Part shown: positions 21,801 through 35,900 of the stretch, one piece after another
Position numbering within the stretch: the first letter of the stretch is position 1
How the letters are laid out: the number at the start of each line of letters is the position of its first letter
NCBI GenBank assembly: GCA_017590115.1
Contig: JAGGNK010006471.1
Location: 62,001 to 126,000, forward strand
DNA length: 64,000 nt
DNA from: Montifringilla adamsi
Taxonomy: Eukaryota > Chordata > Aves > Passeriformes > Passeridae
Direction of reading: 5' to 3'
Made by a program: the position numbers and the translations under genes
The notes under the pieces: model-generated
Databases searched by the model: none
What the model saw: the letters and a program-made list of their open reading frames with translations, nothing else
What the model was told of the DNA's origin: nothing

Positions 21801-24800
21801 ACAGCCCCTTGCCTTAAGATTCCCCATTTCTCATAACTGCTTTGCCCACATCAGTTATTTTCTTCTTGGTCACTGGACAAGTTGCAAAAAATTCTGATGT
21901 GAATTGTCTCTAGGACTGAATGCTGAGTTGAGAATACATTCCTTCCCCCCCTGAATTCTCCTAGAACTTGTAATGGATGTACAGATAGCTTTCTGTGTTT
22001 AATAAACACTCTCACCCAGCTGTGCATGAGGATCAGTTATTATCATCACTCTGCTGCTGTGCCATTCATAGGTGTCATTCATATTGTTTAATCATCTGGT
22101 GCAAAATAATAAATAAGTTTTAAAGAGTGATTCCTGTTAAATAGGAAAGAGTTACATTAGCTATCAGGCTACCAGCTGAAGCCAGAACCTTTGGTCTTTG
22201 ATCCCTATATGGAAATGTTTTGTAGAAAACAGTGAAAATAATTGTGATAAGCTCCAAATACGACTATTATTTTCATTTTCCTAGTCAGGTTGGATTAGTA
22301 TAAACTTGATCCCTCTATGAGAACATAGCTTCTTTTCAGTCATTTTGATTTACTGTACTGGATATGTTGTTTAAGCAATTCGAGCTTATACAGTTCCTGA
22401 ATTTTCTTTAAAGTCCATTTGGGTTTTGTTATGTTTGCATCAGCCTGGGAGACTTGAATTGTCTGAATGTTCAAAGATTTGCTCTCGTTCTTCTTGGCTT
22501 CCTGAACAGCTTGCATTTTTTATAGCTAGACCTACTCCTTGAGGCCCTGACTTGACTAGCAAGTACAAAATGACCATTCTTTGTTAATTTTGTACATTTC
22601 CCCCTTCATTCAGTGCACTTAGCTCCAAAACTATTATTACTGAAGTTGGCAGGGAGCTCTGAAATGGCTAGTGCTTTTCACTAATCTCCCTGTTGCCTTC
22701 AATGAATAATAATAATAATTCAATTTTCTAACTCTTTGTGTTAGGTTATCACAATTTAACTGTTGAATGAAAGATGATAAAAAAAAACCCCACTGAAAAA
22801 TAGCCATTCTTTTGGTATTATAATGCATAAAAGTTTAAGTAGCTAAATGTCATGGCTACCTCATGGAAAACAGTGATCAGACCCCTCACTGTGTGAGGTC
22901 AATCTGTGTGATCAAGGAGCTGGTTGACAAGTTAGTTTTGTTGTCAGCTGTCTTCATGTTCGCCATTCACAAGTCAGACTCATTTCAGAACTTGATGCAG
23001 GGCTAATTTTACAGTGCCCCACTTTTCCTGATACCCCAGGCCCTCTCAGAAACAAATACATCTTCAGTGTCCTACCATCCTGATGGTTTATCTTTTCTAT
23101 TCTGTGAGCAATGAAGAAATCACATAATGCTTGGTTCACCAGCATAGCCTGGTAAAATTAGCCTTTACCAAACCAAAAATCCTGGCTTGTATTTTTTTCA
23201 GGCATGTGTTTCTTTGGTGCAGAATACAAGCCTCCTGGGCAGAACAGTTAACTGCTGAAACATAAGATGGAATGCCATTTTCTTTCAGATCAGAGTGGCA
23301 GGGTGGCACCAGTAGCAGAACACAGACCAGAGAGCTTTGCAGGTCATAAAGAAAGATTTAGATAGCAAGAAGTCTCAGTGCAGGTGGGCAGGGTACACTA
23401 TTCAGAGTGGTTTGTGAACCAACTTGACTGTTTTAAACAGCTTTGGCACAATTCACAAACTGAAATTTTATGTAATTGTGGAATCTTTCATGTGCCATCA
23501 AACTAAACTGTTCTTTGTTATTCTTTAATACTCTATGTATTCATTCACTCCAGAAAATGTTGTTTTAACTTTCTTACTCTGGAATTAAAGTGTTACTTAC
23601 GTAATTTGAAAGCAATTATGTGCTCTTATATTACTTGTTTAAAGAAAATTTTTGATTAGTATTGTAAGAGGGGGAATTGTATATTAATTACAGCAAGATA
23701 CAAGAGTTGTCTGTTAATTCCTGGTTGAATTTTCAGTTACAAGTGAAATCTCAGTTTTGACTCCAGAGTTTCCCTGCAAAGCTGAGATCTGAGAGGTGCA
23801 TTATCCAGGACTGCATTTTAACAGCCAGAGTTCTGGAATCTGTTGGGAAAACAGTGGGCAAATTTAGGGATTAGGGTTAAGCCCAAAATAAAATACTGGA
23901 AATGCCTTCCAGTCATCTCCCCTCCATTTTTAGTGTGCATGTTTTAAATTAGGAGTATTGACATGAACTTTTAAGAAAACTTGGGTTAAAGATACAGTCA
24001 TAATATAGTAATAAAACCCCAGTGTTTCCTGATCCATCTGTGACTGACAGGTGACTTCAGTGCCAGGCTGAGTGTTCAGTCTGATAGCAGATGGTGCAAT
24101 CTATGAAGGCCACTTGGGTCCTTCAACAGAACTGCTGTTCTTAATTACATGAACGTAGAAGCTCTTTTGCAGAACAGTGATTTTTGAGTAACAGAAATGT
24201 AGTGCATATTCTCTGTAGGAACGTGTGCCATATTTAGCTCTGTGGAAAGAGGTGTATCCCTGTGATACAGCCAGCTCTCTTAATTCTGTGGCTCTGCGTG
24301 CCCGGAGAGGGTTGTTTCACTTGCTCTTGGCAGGCTTGGGAAGTGGCAGAACCAATCCTCTGCTGCCCTTGGACACCTGAGACATTTCAGTGGCTTCAGG
24401 TCTGTGAGCTGCTGATTTTTTTCCTCTGTGGTGTTCTGTAGCCACACGAGGGCAGAGACACCCAGTGTTGTGCACAGCACAGTGCCCTGCCTGCTGTGTA
24501 AAATATTGCTGGTACCAGTATCTCAGTGCAAGTCTGTTGGAAAGCTTGCAACATGTAGCAGTAGTGCATGCTCTTGGTGCGAAAGTAATTGAATTAATCT
24601 TTAATTAATTTTACTGTACTAATGGTAAGGAATCATGGTAATTATATTAGTATAAAATGTAATGTGTTTTATTATTTTGTTATTTATTATGTGTTTTTTT
24701 CTACTTCGATGTTTCAAGACTGGAATATTTGCACCGCACAAAGACAGGAAAACCAACTCCAGGTTTCCTAAGTCTGTTTTTCATGCATAACGGCTTTACA

Positions 24801-26039
24801 GGGTCTTAAGGTGTTGACCTGAAACAACAGATCATTTGCTTCCTTGCAGCCCTTCTGGCTGGTTTTCCACTTGTACTTTTGCATCTCAAACTTTTCTTGG
24901 CGAGGGGGAGACATTCTCCTAATTGTCCATTATGTAGTTTATTAGTTTTGCCTGGTAATGTACAGAGTAAGTAATAATCACTGATTAGTAAACACTTCCT
25001 TAGAATGCTGGTTAATACTTGAGAGAGAAAACTAGCTCAAAAAAGGAAAAGCTTTCAAAATAATAGGATGGCCTTACAGGTAACTAACTACCTGTGGTTT
25101 GATCATTGCATGTTTGATTTAGAGTTTTGATATAGTCTATAGCTCTGGATTCTATTCTGACTTTCCTGTTAATCAGAGTGTGTACTTGGACAAGTCACTT
25201 ACTTGTTTTTAATCTTCATTATACTGTAGATGAAATTTTACAGTACTGCCCAGGGTTATTAAATAATCTAGTGCCTACTCTGGATTTTTTTTGCCATAGG
25301 AAATGGTTGAATCTTAAAATTAACAACATTTTAATAGGAGTGGGACATTTGTAAGGGAATCAGAAGCAGCCAGGGGCAAAATAGTTACTGACAAAATGAG
25401 ACATTTTTCTTTTACTTGTTTTATGGTTTAACTCCAGCTCTGTGCATAGGGAATTGGAAGGATTATTCATGGAGAAACAGGAACCCTATAGCTTCATGAT
25501 ACAGAAACTTTCTCAAAGCATTCATGGTTTGTCACTTGCCACCAGAACATATCCTTGCATTGAATTGTAATGAAACGTCTTGTGATTGATGTGTCTGGAA
25601 CTTGAATTGAAACAAGCAATCCTGAGATAAAAAAGGCAGTGGTAACACAAAAAGCTATAACTGTACAGCTAAAAGATACACTTATTTGTTGGCATTCAGT
25701 GAACAAAAAGTTAATGTTTTTCCTCTTTTGCTCTTTGATTTTGCTGCTTTTCAGTCTGATGTAAGTTACTGTTACTCATTTCTTGGTCCTTAGCTGTTCT
25801 AAACAACACTGGTTTTGCAGTGTACTAAATAACATATGCAAATGCTTTTAGTTTTCCTTCTGGATCTTGTAATTTAGTAATTCACCTATGCACTGGAAAT
25901 TTTACTCCTTTTTTTCCCTGATATTATCAGCGCACACAAGATGGGCAGTAATGGCAGTGGAGGTTTTGGATTTTTTTCTTTCTGGAATGATGGTCAGGGT
26001 TATTTCTATGTCAGCAGAGTGCCTTGGCAGCCAAAAGGG

Positions 26040-26585
26040 CTGTGTCCTGGGGTGTATCAGCATCATTAGCCAGTCAAAGAAGGTGGTGGTCCTAATCTGC
26101 ACTGTGTTGTTACTGCCCCACCTTGACTACTGTGTGCATTTTTGGGTATTTTCTCAGTATGTGAAAGGCATCAAACTATGGGAGTCTGTCCACAGGAGGG
26201 AGATCAAGATGGTGAAAGACCTCAAGGAGCAGCTGCGGTCACTGGGTTTGCTCAGCTTGGAGAAGAGAAGGCTGAGAGGTGACCCCAGAGGTGCTAATTG
26301 CCTCTCTCTGATGAGCAGTGGCAGGAATAGGAAGGGGAATTAAGCTGCATCAGGGAGAGTTCAGACTGGATGTTAGGGAAAGTTTCCATTCTGGAATCAT
26401 GGCTGGTCACTGGAACAGGCTTGCCAGGGAGGTGGTCACAGCACTAAGCCTGGCAGAGTTCAAGGACCACCTGGATGGTATTCTTGGTCATGTCGTTTAG
26501 GTTTAGGCAGTCCTGTGAGGACCAGAGGGTTGAACTCAGTGATCCGCATGGGTGCCTTCCACCTTGGGCGATTCTGTATTTTCTT
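26040..26585 (+). mobile_element. CR1 LINE fragment, ORF2 C-terminus and 3' UTR
   Basis: Translation of 26100-26290 gives the end of CR1 ORF2, with recognisable pieces such as LPHLDYCVHFW and SLEKRRLRGD. It is followed by the CR1 3' region (TGGATGTTAGG, CACTGGAACAGGCTTGCCAG, GTTGAACTCAGTGATC). The element is 5'-truncated, as most CR1 copies are. It ends about 55 bases before the AG of the next MCC exon. Confidence 0.9.
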
Positions 26586-26640
26586 TATACACAGAACCAG
26601 ATATTCCATACTAGCATGTTTTTCCTTTTCTGCATTTTAG

Positions 26641-26852
26641 GTGCCTTATCAGGAGCCAGAGAAAGCTGGGAGTATGATTCAGGAGCGAGAGACCTTCAGA
26701 GTCCAGACCTCCACAGTCATTTTATGCTACAAAAGGTGTTGGAATATGGTAGAAGCAATGTGACTCAACAGGCTGCTCTGCAAAGACTTCTAGCTCAGGC
26801 CTCAAATTTTAGCAGCTCTGTTGGAAGAAGCTACTTAGAACTTGCCAACACT
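26641..26852 (+). CDS. MCC: MCC long-isoform exon 3
   Basis: This 212-base internal exon follows a strong acceptor (pyrimidine tract CATGTTTTTCCTTTTCTGCA, then TTTTAG ending 26640) and precedes a GTAAGT donor at 26853. Its first two bases complete the Gly codon begun in the exon at 12637. Seventy codons follow and it ends exactly on a codon (phase 0). The peptide runs from ALSGARESWEYDSGARDLQS to GRSYLELANT, matching the linker between the EF-hand module and the shared coiled-coil body of long MCC. In MCC the next residues (LHSAAL...) start the part common to both isoforms, and no such exon is visible in the rest of the window. The segment is Ser/Gln/Leu-rich and probably helical at its C-terminus. 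Role of this linker is not known to me. Confidence 0.95.
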
Positions 26853-27631
26853 GTAAGTGCATTTTATATTTAAGTCTGCTTTTAAGTTTTGTAGGAGGAC
26901 TGGTGGTTTGGTTTGCATTGTTATTGTTTTTGAAGAAGCATATTTATTCCACTCTTAGAACCTTTATTGAAGTAATTTTTACTTAATTTTTCAGAAAACT
27001 AATGTGATTTTAGCAATAATGTAGTGTATAGAGTTTCCAAAGCTTTATAACCAAATTGTGTCAAAAAAGGTAGGAGTGAGTGGTCAAACTGAAGTTCCTA
27101 ACTGATACAATTTAACAGAAGATTTATTTATAAAAATGTCCTCCCAATTAATTTTAAGTGTGTCAGATTGCTCAGAAGTGTTGTGCAGCAGAATTCTTCG
27201 CATATTATTTCATTACTACCCACTAAATTACTTGGTACTTTCTTTAAGCCCTTGGCGTGCTTTTTTATTTCTACAAGTAAATACTATTCTCCATTTTAAA
27301 AAACCCACATAACTGTGTGTGCTGGTTTTGACGGGAGAAAGGTGAATTTTCTTCACAGTGACTAGTGTGGAGCTGTGATTTAGGCAACACTTTTGAAGGA
27401 GTAAGACATTATTTTTTGCTTCTTCCCCATTTGTATTGAGACCATGTTTGTATTTTAATTTTAACCCCGGCATCCTATAAAAGACCACTTATTTTGTAGC
27501 ATATTTCTGGTTTATGTTGCACGGAAGCTTAGGTGGAGAAGTAAAAGATGCTAAAATGAAAGTGAAAAATTTCTAATTAAAAAAATTACTCTCCATTGGC
27601 ATGCTTGATCTTGATGAAATAGACTCCTAGT

Positions 27632-27770
27632 TCATGATATCATAAGATAATTTAAGCTGTAAGGGAAACCTCAGGAGGTTGTCTGGTCCAACATCCTACT
27701 CAAAATGGAAGTGATTGCTGACAGCAGAGGAAAATCAACGTCTTCAAGCCACATTATTTAAAAAGAAAAA
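27632..27770 (-). mobile_element. Short CR1 fragment, antisense
   Basis: The plus strand reads like a decayed CR1 3' end in reverse. TTCATGATATCATAAGATAA stands for the repeated tail, followed by GGGAAACCTCAGGAGGTTGT and CTGGTCCAACATCCTACTCA. Confidence 0.75.
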
Positions 27771-28527
27771 GATGAAAAATATCTTGACAATGCTCGCAAA
27801 AGCTTTCTTGTTTTATCCAAGTTCCTAAACATGAGCTGATACAGGACCTATTTCCATATGCAGAGTAAAAAAATGTAGATATTAAAGATTCCTTAAGAGG
27901 GAAAAGAATTTAAGAAAATTGATATATTCTAAAAGGAATTGTGTTCTCATTTTTCCTATGGAGGATAATAAGAGATCAGCTGTGGTTCAATCATGAGCTC
28001 ACCCAGAAGCATATGGGAGCAGAAAACATGCAGGCACGCATGTATTATAATGAGAATAATATGGAGGAATTGAGAGATTATAGGCCATTTAGCAGCTTTG
28101 CTTTTATGTTCCATTTCTTGTGGGAAAATAAGAGCAATTTGAAGTGAGAGCAGAGAACATGTAGATTTGTAAAAGAATAATCAAGTCCATCCAATATAAT
28201 ACCTCCTTTAAGAGGAGATGGAAGACAAACAATACGCATTGTGTTTCTCCAGTAAAACATCTGACCCTGCTTTGAGTGATGTTCTCATCATCAAGGCAAG
28301 AAACATAATTTAAGTGTAACTACTAATGGTTGTACAATGATGATTTGGAAGTTTTGTGCTGTCACATATTTACAGAGATATGATACAAAGCTTCAGTGTG
28401 CAGTGTTACTCAAAAATGCACAGTGTGATGGCTCCTGCATTGCTATGATACATAGAAATCTAAAAAATAAAAATGCAGGAAGCATATAAAAAATACAGAT
28501 TCCCCGGTTTCATGGCTTTCTGAGTCA

Positions 28528-28735
28528 GGGGAGGACATCAGGAAAAGTTTTTTTACCCCTAGGGTGGTTGAGCACTGGAAAGGCTTCCCTGAGCAGTGAT
28601 CACAGCACCAGCCTGACAGAGTTCAAGAAGTGTTTGGACAATGCTCTTAGGCATGTGGTATGACTCTTGGAGTGTTTTGTGCAGGGCCAGGAACTGAACT
28701 CAGTGATCCTGCCAACTGAAGATATTCTATGATTT
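28528..28735 (+). mobile_element. CR1 3' UTR fragment
   Basis: CR1 3' landmarks occur in order: GGACATCAGGAAAAGTTTTT, GAGCACTGGAAAGGCTTCCC, GACAGAGTTCAAGAAGTGTT, GAACTCAGTGATCCTGCC, and a terminal ATTCTATGATTTGG. Only the last part of the element is present. Confidence 0.85.
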
Positions 28736-29957
28736 GGTGATCTCTATATTCCTTCTATACTTGCTGTCATGAAAAATGCCTGATCTTTGTTTTAATCTGT
28801 TACACTTCTGCTTTAGAATATTTCTTCTGTGGTTTTCAAAACCACAGTGGTATCATCAATCTCTCATTTATATGTAGATGAATACAATAACATCTTCATT
28901 TGACTCCTGCAGAGCACTGGTGTCATGGGTCATATGTGAATTTTTTCTTTGGCTTTATTAAAATGGAGAGAGAAAGGAACAAGAGAAAATTGAGAGAATT
29001 ATTTACTTTGGGTTTCAGTATTTATTCATCTTTCCACAAAATTTAATACTACGCGGCATGCTTACTGCAGTCTAAATTTAAGCTCTGCAAAGAGATACAT
29101 GTAGCTTTCTCAGAGGTGAGATTTAATATAGGTTCTTCCTTCTCTGTCTCTTTCTCAGATCTTTTACTGAGCTGCGTTTGCCACAATGACAAGCAAGCTA
29201 TTCCCTAGCATTCATTCTCAGCTTTCCCATTCTTTAAAGTTGAATTCAGTTAATTAATTGAGTGTCAATTCTTGTTATTAATGTCCTAGTTTACTTTCTG
29301 GCAGGCTTTTTTTAGCCTCATTTTGATTTTAAACTGTGCAGTCAAGCTAAAGACATCCCTTGTGGTGATAATGTATTCCTACAGCATAGATTATACCCCT
29401 CAGTCAAGACAGAGGGTCTCCATGCTGTCCTTAACATTTAGGTTATCTATTTGCAAAAGTTAAATGAACATCAGTCCACTGTGCCTAAGAAAGAAAAAAA
29501 ATTTATAAGGGATTTGTTTTTTAAATGCATTTTTATAATTTTGGGAACATATAGCTCTACATCATTTTATCAAAACATAATGCCTGCTCTGAAGCATTAT
29601 TCTTCATCACAGGAGTGATGCAATTTTTTAAACAGTGCTATTTGAAATTTAGCCATTTATACTCATTACATATATCTCTCTATCATTGTTCATTTTGCAT
29701 CATTTTGCTATAATTTGATTTATTAAGCTCAGATTCAGCTTTTGTTTTACCTGAACAATTTATTCTGTAATCTTTATAGGGTGTTAATCTCTTTCAGCGT
29801 TATCCAGATTTGCATTATTAAACTTAAATATTGAGAGCTTGTTCCTCTTTATAACTCTTCCCCTTGCTGCCAAGATTTATGACTAAAATATTAACCTTTC
29901 ACATGACTTGTCACCACTTACTGATGATGTACCTGTTTGTGCCAGTAGGAGTCCTCA

Positions 29958-29975
29958 TGTGTGTGTGTGTGTGTG
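29958..29975. repeat. (GT)n microsatellite
   Basis: Nine GT units in a row within MCC intron sequence. Confidence 0.9.
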
Positions 29976-32900
29976 TTTGGGACTTGTAAATAATTTAAAT
30001 CTTCATGGACAGAACAGAATGCAAGCATTTAGAAGGATTTTTGGTGCATGTGGATGTTTGAGAGTAGCCATGGGATCTCAGTGTGCACCCTACAGTGCCA
30101 CAAGGAGAGATGGAATTCTGATCCAGGAAATGCAGTATTGCTGTTCTATGAAAGCATCACACGAGCAATATCTCAATATGATAGGCATATTTCACATTAA
30201 AATTCCACTGAAGTTTAATAAGTAGAAGCAATAAGATTTGCTTTAATTCCTTTTTCATATTCTCCTTGCATGTGACTGGAATACACTTGATTTTTTATTG
30301 GTGTAGAATGTGTGCATATAAAGGTAATGCATGTATGTGTGCCTAATGCTGGTTTCTGTTGCCTAAAATGAGGTGGGAAGATGAATGTATTTACTGTCAC
30401 AAATAACTTCATTTATATGAATAAAAACCCATTGGGTCTGTTTCAGTTGCCACAATGATAAGATTTCTATTATTTTAGTTGGAAATACATCTAGTCTGCT
30501 GAGAAAAGTCTTTAAAATGTGACCCCAAGTATGTTGATACATATTGTTTTTTTAACTACCCTGGTCTGATGAGATCCAGAACACTTTGATTTTTACATCC
30601 AAAGACACTCCTGCTATACTAGAACGTCTTTGAGTGCATCTTCCTTGCCAGAGCTTTTTCACTTGGAAAAGATTTGATGAGAATATGGTTGACTTACTGA
30701 GGGGAAGGGTACAGCTGTATTTTTGAGAACAGAAGGTGGTAGAATTTCATTATGATCACGGTTTAGGAGGCGGTGTTGCTATTTCCTCCTCAATGCAGCC
30801 ATGCCACAGATGTGGTTCTTAGTCGGAGAGAAGAGCTTATTTACAGAATTGCCAGAATTGCTTCCTGCAGCTTCTCACTCTTCTGGCCAAGCACAAAGTG
30901 TGCATAATCCTGATTTTTATCTTGTGCAGGGCTGTCAATACAAGATGGATGTGTCTAGGTGGGAGGGTGTTGGTGCAGACTGCTCCACCTGCCAAATCTG
31001 CACTTCTCATCTCAAGAGGAGCTGGTTTTTAGAATGTCTCCATCAAGTACAAACAGCAAACTAGTACAAAAATTTTCTTAATGCATCTCCTTGTAACTGC
31101 TCTGGTATATGCTCTTTCTTATCTCCCTGTCTGATTTGCATGTGTCTGAACCTCATCTGGAGACTAAAGACATCTAACTAAAGGCATCACTGGGCTTGAG
31201 AATGGACTGTCAATTTGCATCTGTGTTACAAAGTATGCTTTATGTACAGCAGAATTAAAGCAAATAAATTGGATGTAGTTCTAGCTATGGACTCTCTGTC
31301 AATGCAGATACCATCTCTATTGTGTACACAACCCAGACTTTAACTTTGCAAAGTACAAAGTTAAACTGAAAATGTGTGTAACGAATCAATATATTCAGTT
31401 GTGTTAGCATTAGTTTCTCAGCAGGATCACTAGCAGATGAGAACTCAAGTGTCTTTGTTTTAGGAAGCGTCATGTTATCTGACAACAGATATTCTTGCTG
31501 CAGTACCTCTTTATTAGTCAGACTCGGTGAATCTCTACCTCGCTAATTTTTCTTCCAGGAGAGCATTGAGCTGCAAGTTATGACAGACAGAACCACTGTT
31601 TTGAGAAGGCTATTATTTTTAGTTGACATCGTTTATACTGAGCAATAGTATTCTGAAAGTCACGATTAGGAACACATGACTTTTCCTTTCCTACCTGGAT
31701 CTGCTCCTTAATCAGGCAAACCTAATTTGCTGTGGTCTACTTATATTAATAGCTTTTGTGTATAAAAGAGCACACTTAGTATTATCATTGTGTTTACATT
31801 TATGTCAGGCTGTAGTGCAGCTTGTTCTGGATAATTGCTTCAAACAGTATCAATGCTCTGCTTCATCCTGCGTCACAATAAGCATTTATGTGCTCTGAGG
31901 TACATGTAAATGTAAATTAAGTGATTGACATGTAAATTCCATACTGCTGTCATGTTATTGAGTATATAATAATTTCTTGTAATTCCTTAATGTTATAAAA
32001 TGTACTTAGTACTTTGGCAGGAGAATATCTCAGAGGTGCTTGGTATATGGCATATGTTCACAAATGATATTCTGTGATGAAATTCAAAGCACTGGATTTA
32101 ATCTCTTTGGTCCTTTCTCCAGCACATTAGGCAATTTGACATTACATCAAGTGTTCTGTTACTTCTTACCTTACCTCGTACCTTGACTGTTGGATAGGCA
32201 GCTGATGTTTCTACTGTCCTTTGCTGTGTGACTGTCAGGGCATGTGCCTACATAACCAACAGTCTTTCATTACAAAGACTGAAATTCAGATTACCTGATG
32301 ATAAAGGATGTCTGCTTGTTCATCTTTCATATATAAGTTTTTATGTGGCACAATTCAGTGTAATGTTAATTTGTTTAGAAGTTAAAAATTATACTGCTTA
32401 AAAACATGGTATCATTCACCGTCCCAAAAAGATGTACACCTTGTCTGTGTAGTGTGATTTTTTTTTAGATTACATTTTGGACTCATTTTAACTAAGCAAG
32501 TAAATGTAGGTTTTAAAATAGGCTCCTTAGAAATGGGAAGGATTGTCTGGTTACCTAAGAAAGCAAAGATACTTTTGCAGGGGATGAGGGGAAAAGGGAT
32601 TCCTAGAGATTTGTGGCAGTCTAGGAATACTCTTGTATCTCTCCTAAATATGAACCTTTCTCTCTTTTGCTAATTTACAGGCATTAGATGTAAATTAAAT
32701 GGTAATCCTGTGGAAATTCTTTTGGGAAATGACCTTTTGAGGGAAAGTAGCAAGAAGTCTGAAAATGAAATTGTACTGTGAGAAAGGAATTCTGTGGTTG
32801 GTTTGTGGGCTACTTTTGTTTGGTGTTGCTGTTAATGAGAATCTACTTCAAAATTTCACATTTAATTTCTGACACTTATGGTTTTAGAACTCATTAATAT

Positions 32901-35900
32901 TGGTATGTCTTTTTCTGGCAAAGTCTGCCCCTTTTTATCCCAACCCTTTTCTCCAAATCTACTGTGTTTTAAAATAATTTTATTTTTGCCTTAGTGTGGA
33001 AAGCTCCACTCATTCAGCTTCCCCACCCCTTCCCTTACAGTCAGGGAAATGGGCCCTTGAGAGCAGGTATCCCATGCTCTCAAGGCACTTCTTTTTGAAT
33101 GGGACAAAGTAGTGCCTTTCTAGTTCCTCTGCATGAGGGTAGTGTGGGTAAAAAATACTTAGATTTTGTGTATTTTGAGGAATTTATCCAGTACATAGGC
33201 ACTTTGTGGGATTCGGTTGCTTGTGTAGAGATTGATTTTTCATGATTTACTGACAGGGGACTCTGTTCCATGTTTGGGAGCCAGTACATACAATAAACCG
33301 CAGGAGCTGTATCTCTTCTCTCCTTGCAGCCATGCTTTCCTCATATTCTGTATGCAACTGCTGCTGCAATTTCTTCTTCATGCCACTAAAAATCATTGCT
33401 ATAAAAATGTAGCCTAATGCCTTTAGTCGGAACTGAAATTGAAGATTCTAGTGGTGTGAACAGTTGAGCCTACTACAAAAGCTTTGTGCCCAGGATCACC
33501 TTGCCTTCTGTGCATGTGCTTCCAAACCAAGCAAGTTTTCCAAACCAAACCAAATTTCCTTTTTGCTAGGCTAAAAGTAGAATCCAAGAATTTCATTAAA
33601 GCAAGAACTGGTTATTGGAATATAGATCCAGGAGGGTTGGCTTGCCCAAAAGCAGGCACAAAGGCAGTTTTGTCTGACAGACTTTATGTTTAGGGGTGTG
33701 GGAAGCTGTTAGCTCTTTGATCTCAAGCCAGTATTGTAATGGACCTTGTTTGTCTCAAGCAGGCATCAGCTGTAATGGGATTATGCTTTTTGTTTATAGA
33801 GGCCTGGCTTCAATAGCCCTCTAAAATCATTGTCAATTATTAGTTTTTCTCTTAAAATGGACATTCTGGATTAGGTCTGCCAGGACTTATCTATTTTATA
33901 TGAAATGTAGTTTTGCTGTCTTTTGGATTTCCAACATTATAACAGAGATAGAGGTGAGCAAATGGCAAATTATATATATATGTGTATTTAAATTCTGTTA
34001 CTATTTCCATCTGCATACAATCATAGCACAGTGTGATGGGTGTCAGCACAGGTCACATTTGTTCAGCCAAACTATTAATAGATCTTTTTGACTGAGGCTT
34101 TTAATTGAATCTTTTGCATGACAGTCAAACAGTCTCTCTTACAAGCATATGACAAAGTTGAAGTGCCAGAGAGTGATGGGTTTTGACCTAGGTTGGATGA
34201 TGTGAAATGGCATATGGCAATCAGGCACTATAGGAAAGAGGGTGTTTAAGTAGATGTTTTGAAGGTTTCAAAACTTCTAATTTAACATAGTTGCAAGGAC
34301 TTTGTATTTTTCCCCCTCATTGCTCAGTAAATGCCCTTATGCATCCAGTTTTCTTTGCTGTACTCAAGGAAGCTGTAGCTCTAGTGCAGATGTTCAGGGC
34401 CTTTTGCTTTTCCAAATTTATTTTTCTGCCTCCTGTCTGAGACGAAGAGCAATTCACCTGGTACAATGGGCCAGCATCATTGCACACAGCTATACAGAAT
34501 ATAGTGTTAACATTTTTGTTATTATTAGCAGTGGCAAACTGAGTCTGAGGGCCAGGGTTAGTCTGGTGGAGCAAGATTACCCTCTTAGGTTCTGGTGTGC
34601 CAGAAGGATTACCACATACCTCTATGTCACAGGATTTTCTTTTTCACCAGATTTTCTGCGTGCTCTCTGAGTGTGAGCTGCTGACTTGCGTTTAAGTTGG
34701 CAATGCCAAGCTTCTGTGAATACTCATTTTTTAAAAAGGTGGGGAGATGAATTATTGCCCACTACACCCTTGTGTTCTGGTTACCTGAAATACAGGATTT
34801 TGGTAATAAAATGAAAATCTTCATTGGAGTGCACAGTTGAAAATGGAGTCTCTTAAGTGCTTTTGCAATTCAGTGCTAGTTTAGTTATAATGGAGTAATC
34901 GGCTGTTATCCTGCCAACCCAGAGAGGCAAGGCAGAATTCCCATAGAAACCTGTCAGTGGCACAGTAAAATTCATCAAGATGCTCCTGTTTCTTGGAATT
35001 ATTTCTCTGCCACTGTCAGGCCTGGGACACTGACCGGAGGCAGTGCAAGATGTTGCCACTGTTAACACTCCTCTTTGTGTTGTGATGCTTCTTAATGATG
35101 ACTGTGTGGTTGTCAGCACAGCTGTTTTAGGGAACTATTTTGGTTCTAGTACTGTGAAAATGGTAGGGGAGTGCTTGTACACATGTACTCTCTTGTGCTT
35201 ACTGTTCTTACGTTATGTTAAAAACTGTTTCAGTATGATCGCTCCATTTTGGGCTAGAAATCCACATTATCATTTCTTTTCTGTGAGGCAGTTTATGATT
35301 GTAGTTGTGTTGCAGTGAATTAGTAAACTCCACCTTTCTTTCTGGTAGGAAACAACCAAAGTAAACATTATTTTTTTCAGGAAGGGCATTGTCTGTTCTG
35401 TGAAGAGTTCATAATAAAATAAGTTCACCCCACTGAGATACTCAGGTGAGGTTCATGCCTTTAAGCCAAATAGCCATCTGCAATTTCCTGAACTGAGTTT
35501 TGTATGAATTTACCTACTTGAAACGATAATTTTAGGAATGTGACTGGAGAAAAAGACATTGAATCTTTCTATCCTCTGAATTTTTTAAGAGGTTGTAAGT
35601 GCATATTATTGTTTGAATCTAATTTTTACATAAATACTGATTTTCTGATATACATTATAGAAAAGGAGGAAAAAGTCTTTGTTTCTGTTGCACCTGCATG
35701 GGTGGTAGGTGCTTTTTCATAATGATGAATTATCTTGTGCCAGGATTCTGAATTGTGAAGGCAGAACAAACAAGATTTTTTTTTTTTTTTTATGAGACAT
35801 GGGGTTGTTTATTTTACTTGGTTTACTTGGTCAGTAGAGCCTTATCTGAAGGTAAACACTAGAAACAGTAGGCAAATAATTTCTTAAAGTAAGGGACTAT

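Larger units (their letters stand above)
12885..26640 (+). other. MCC: MCC intron 2
   Basis: The intron is 13,756 bases with a GT start and an AG end. It holds an A/C-rich low-complexity patch (about 13375-13450), a 38-bp tandem duplication (15621-15691), a solo LTR (18246-18863) and a CR1 fragment (about 26040-26585). No other exon-like open frame with splice sites and no RNA gene was recognised. Confidence 0.85.

Noticed and set aside
25888..26343. 151-codon plus-strand open frame as a possible cellular gene
   Set aside because: Its C-terminal half is the end of CR1 ORF2, and the N-terminal part is flanking sequence read through by chance.
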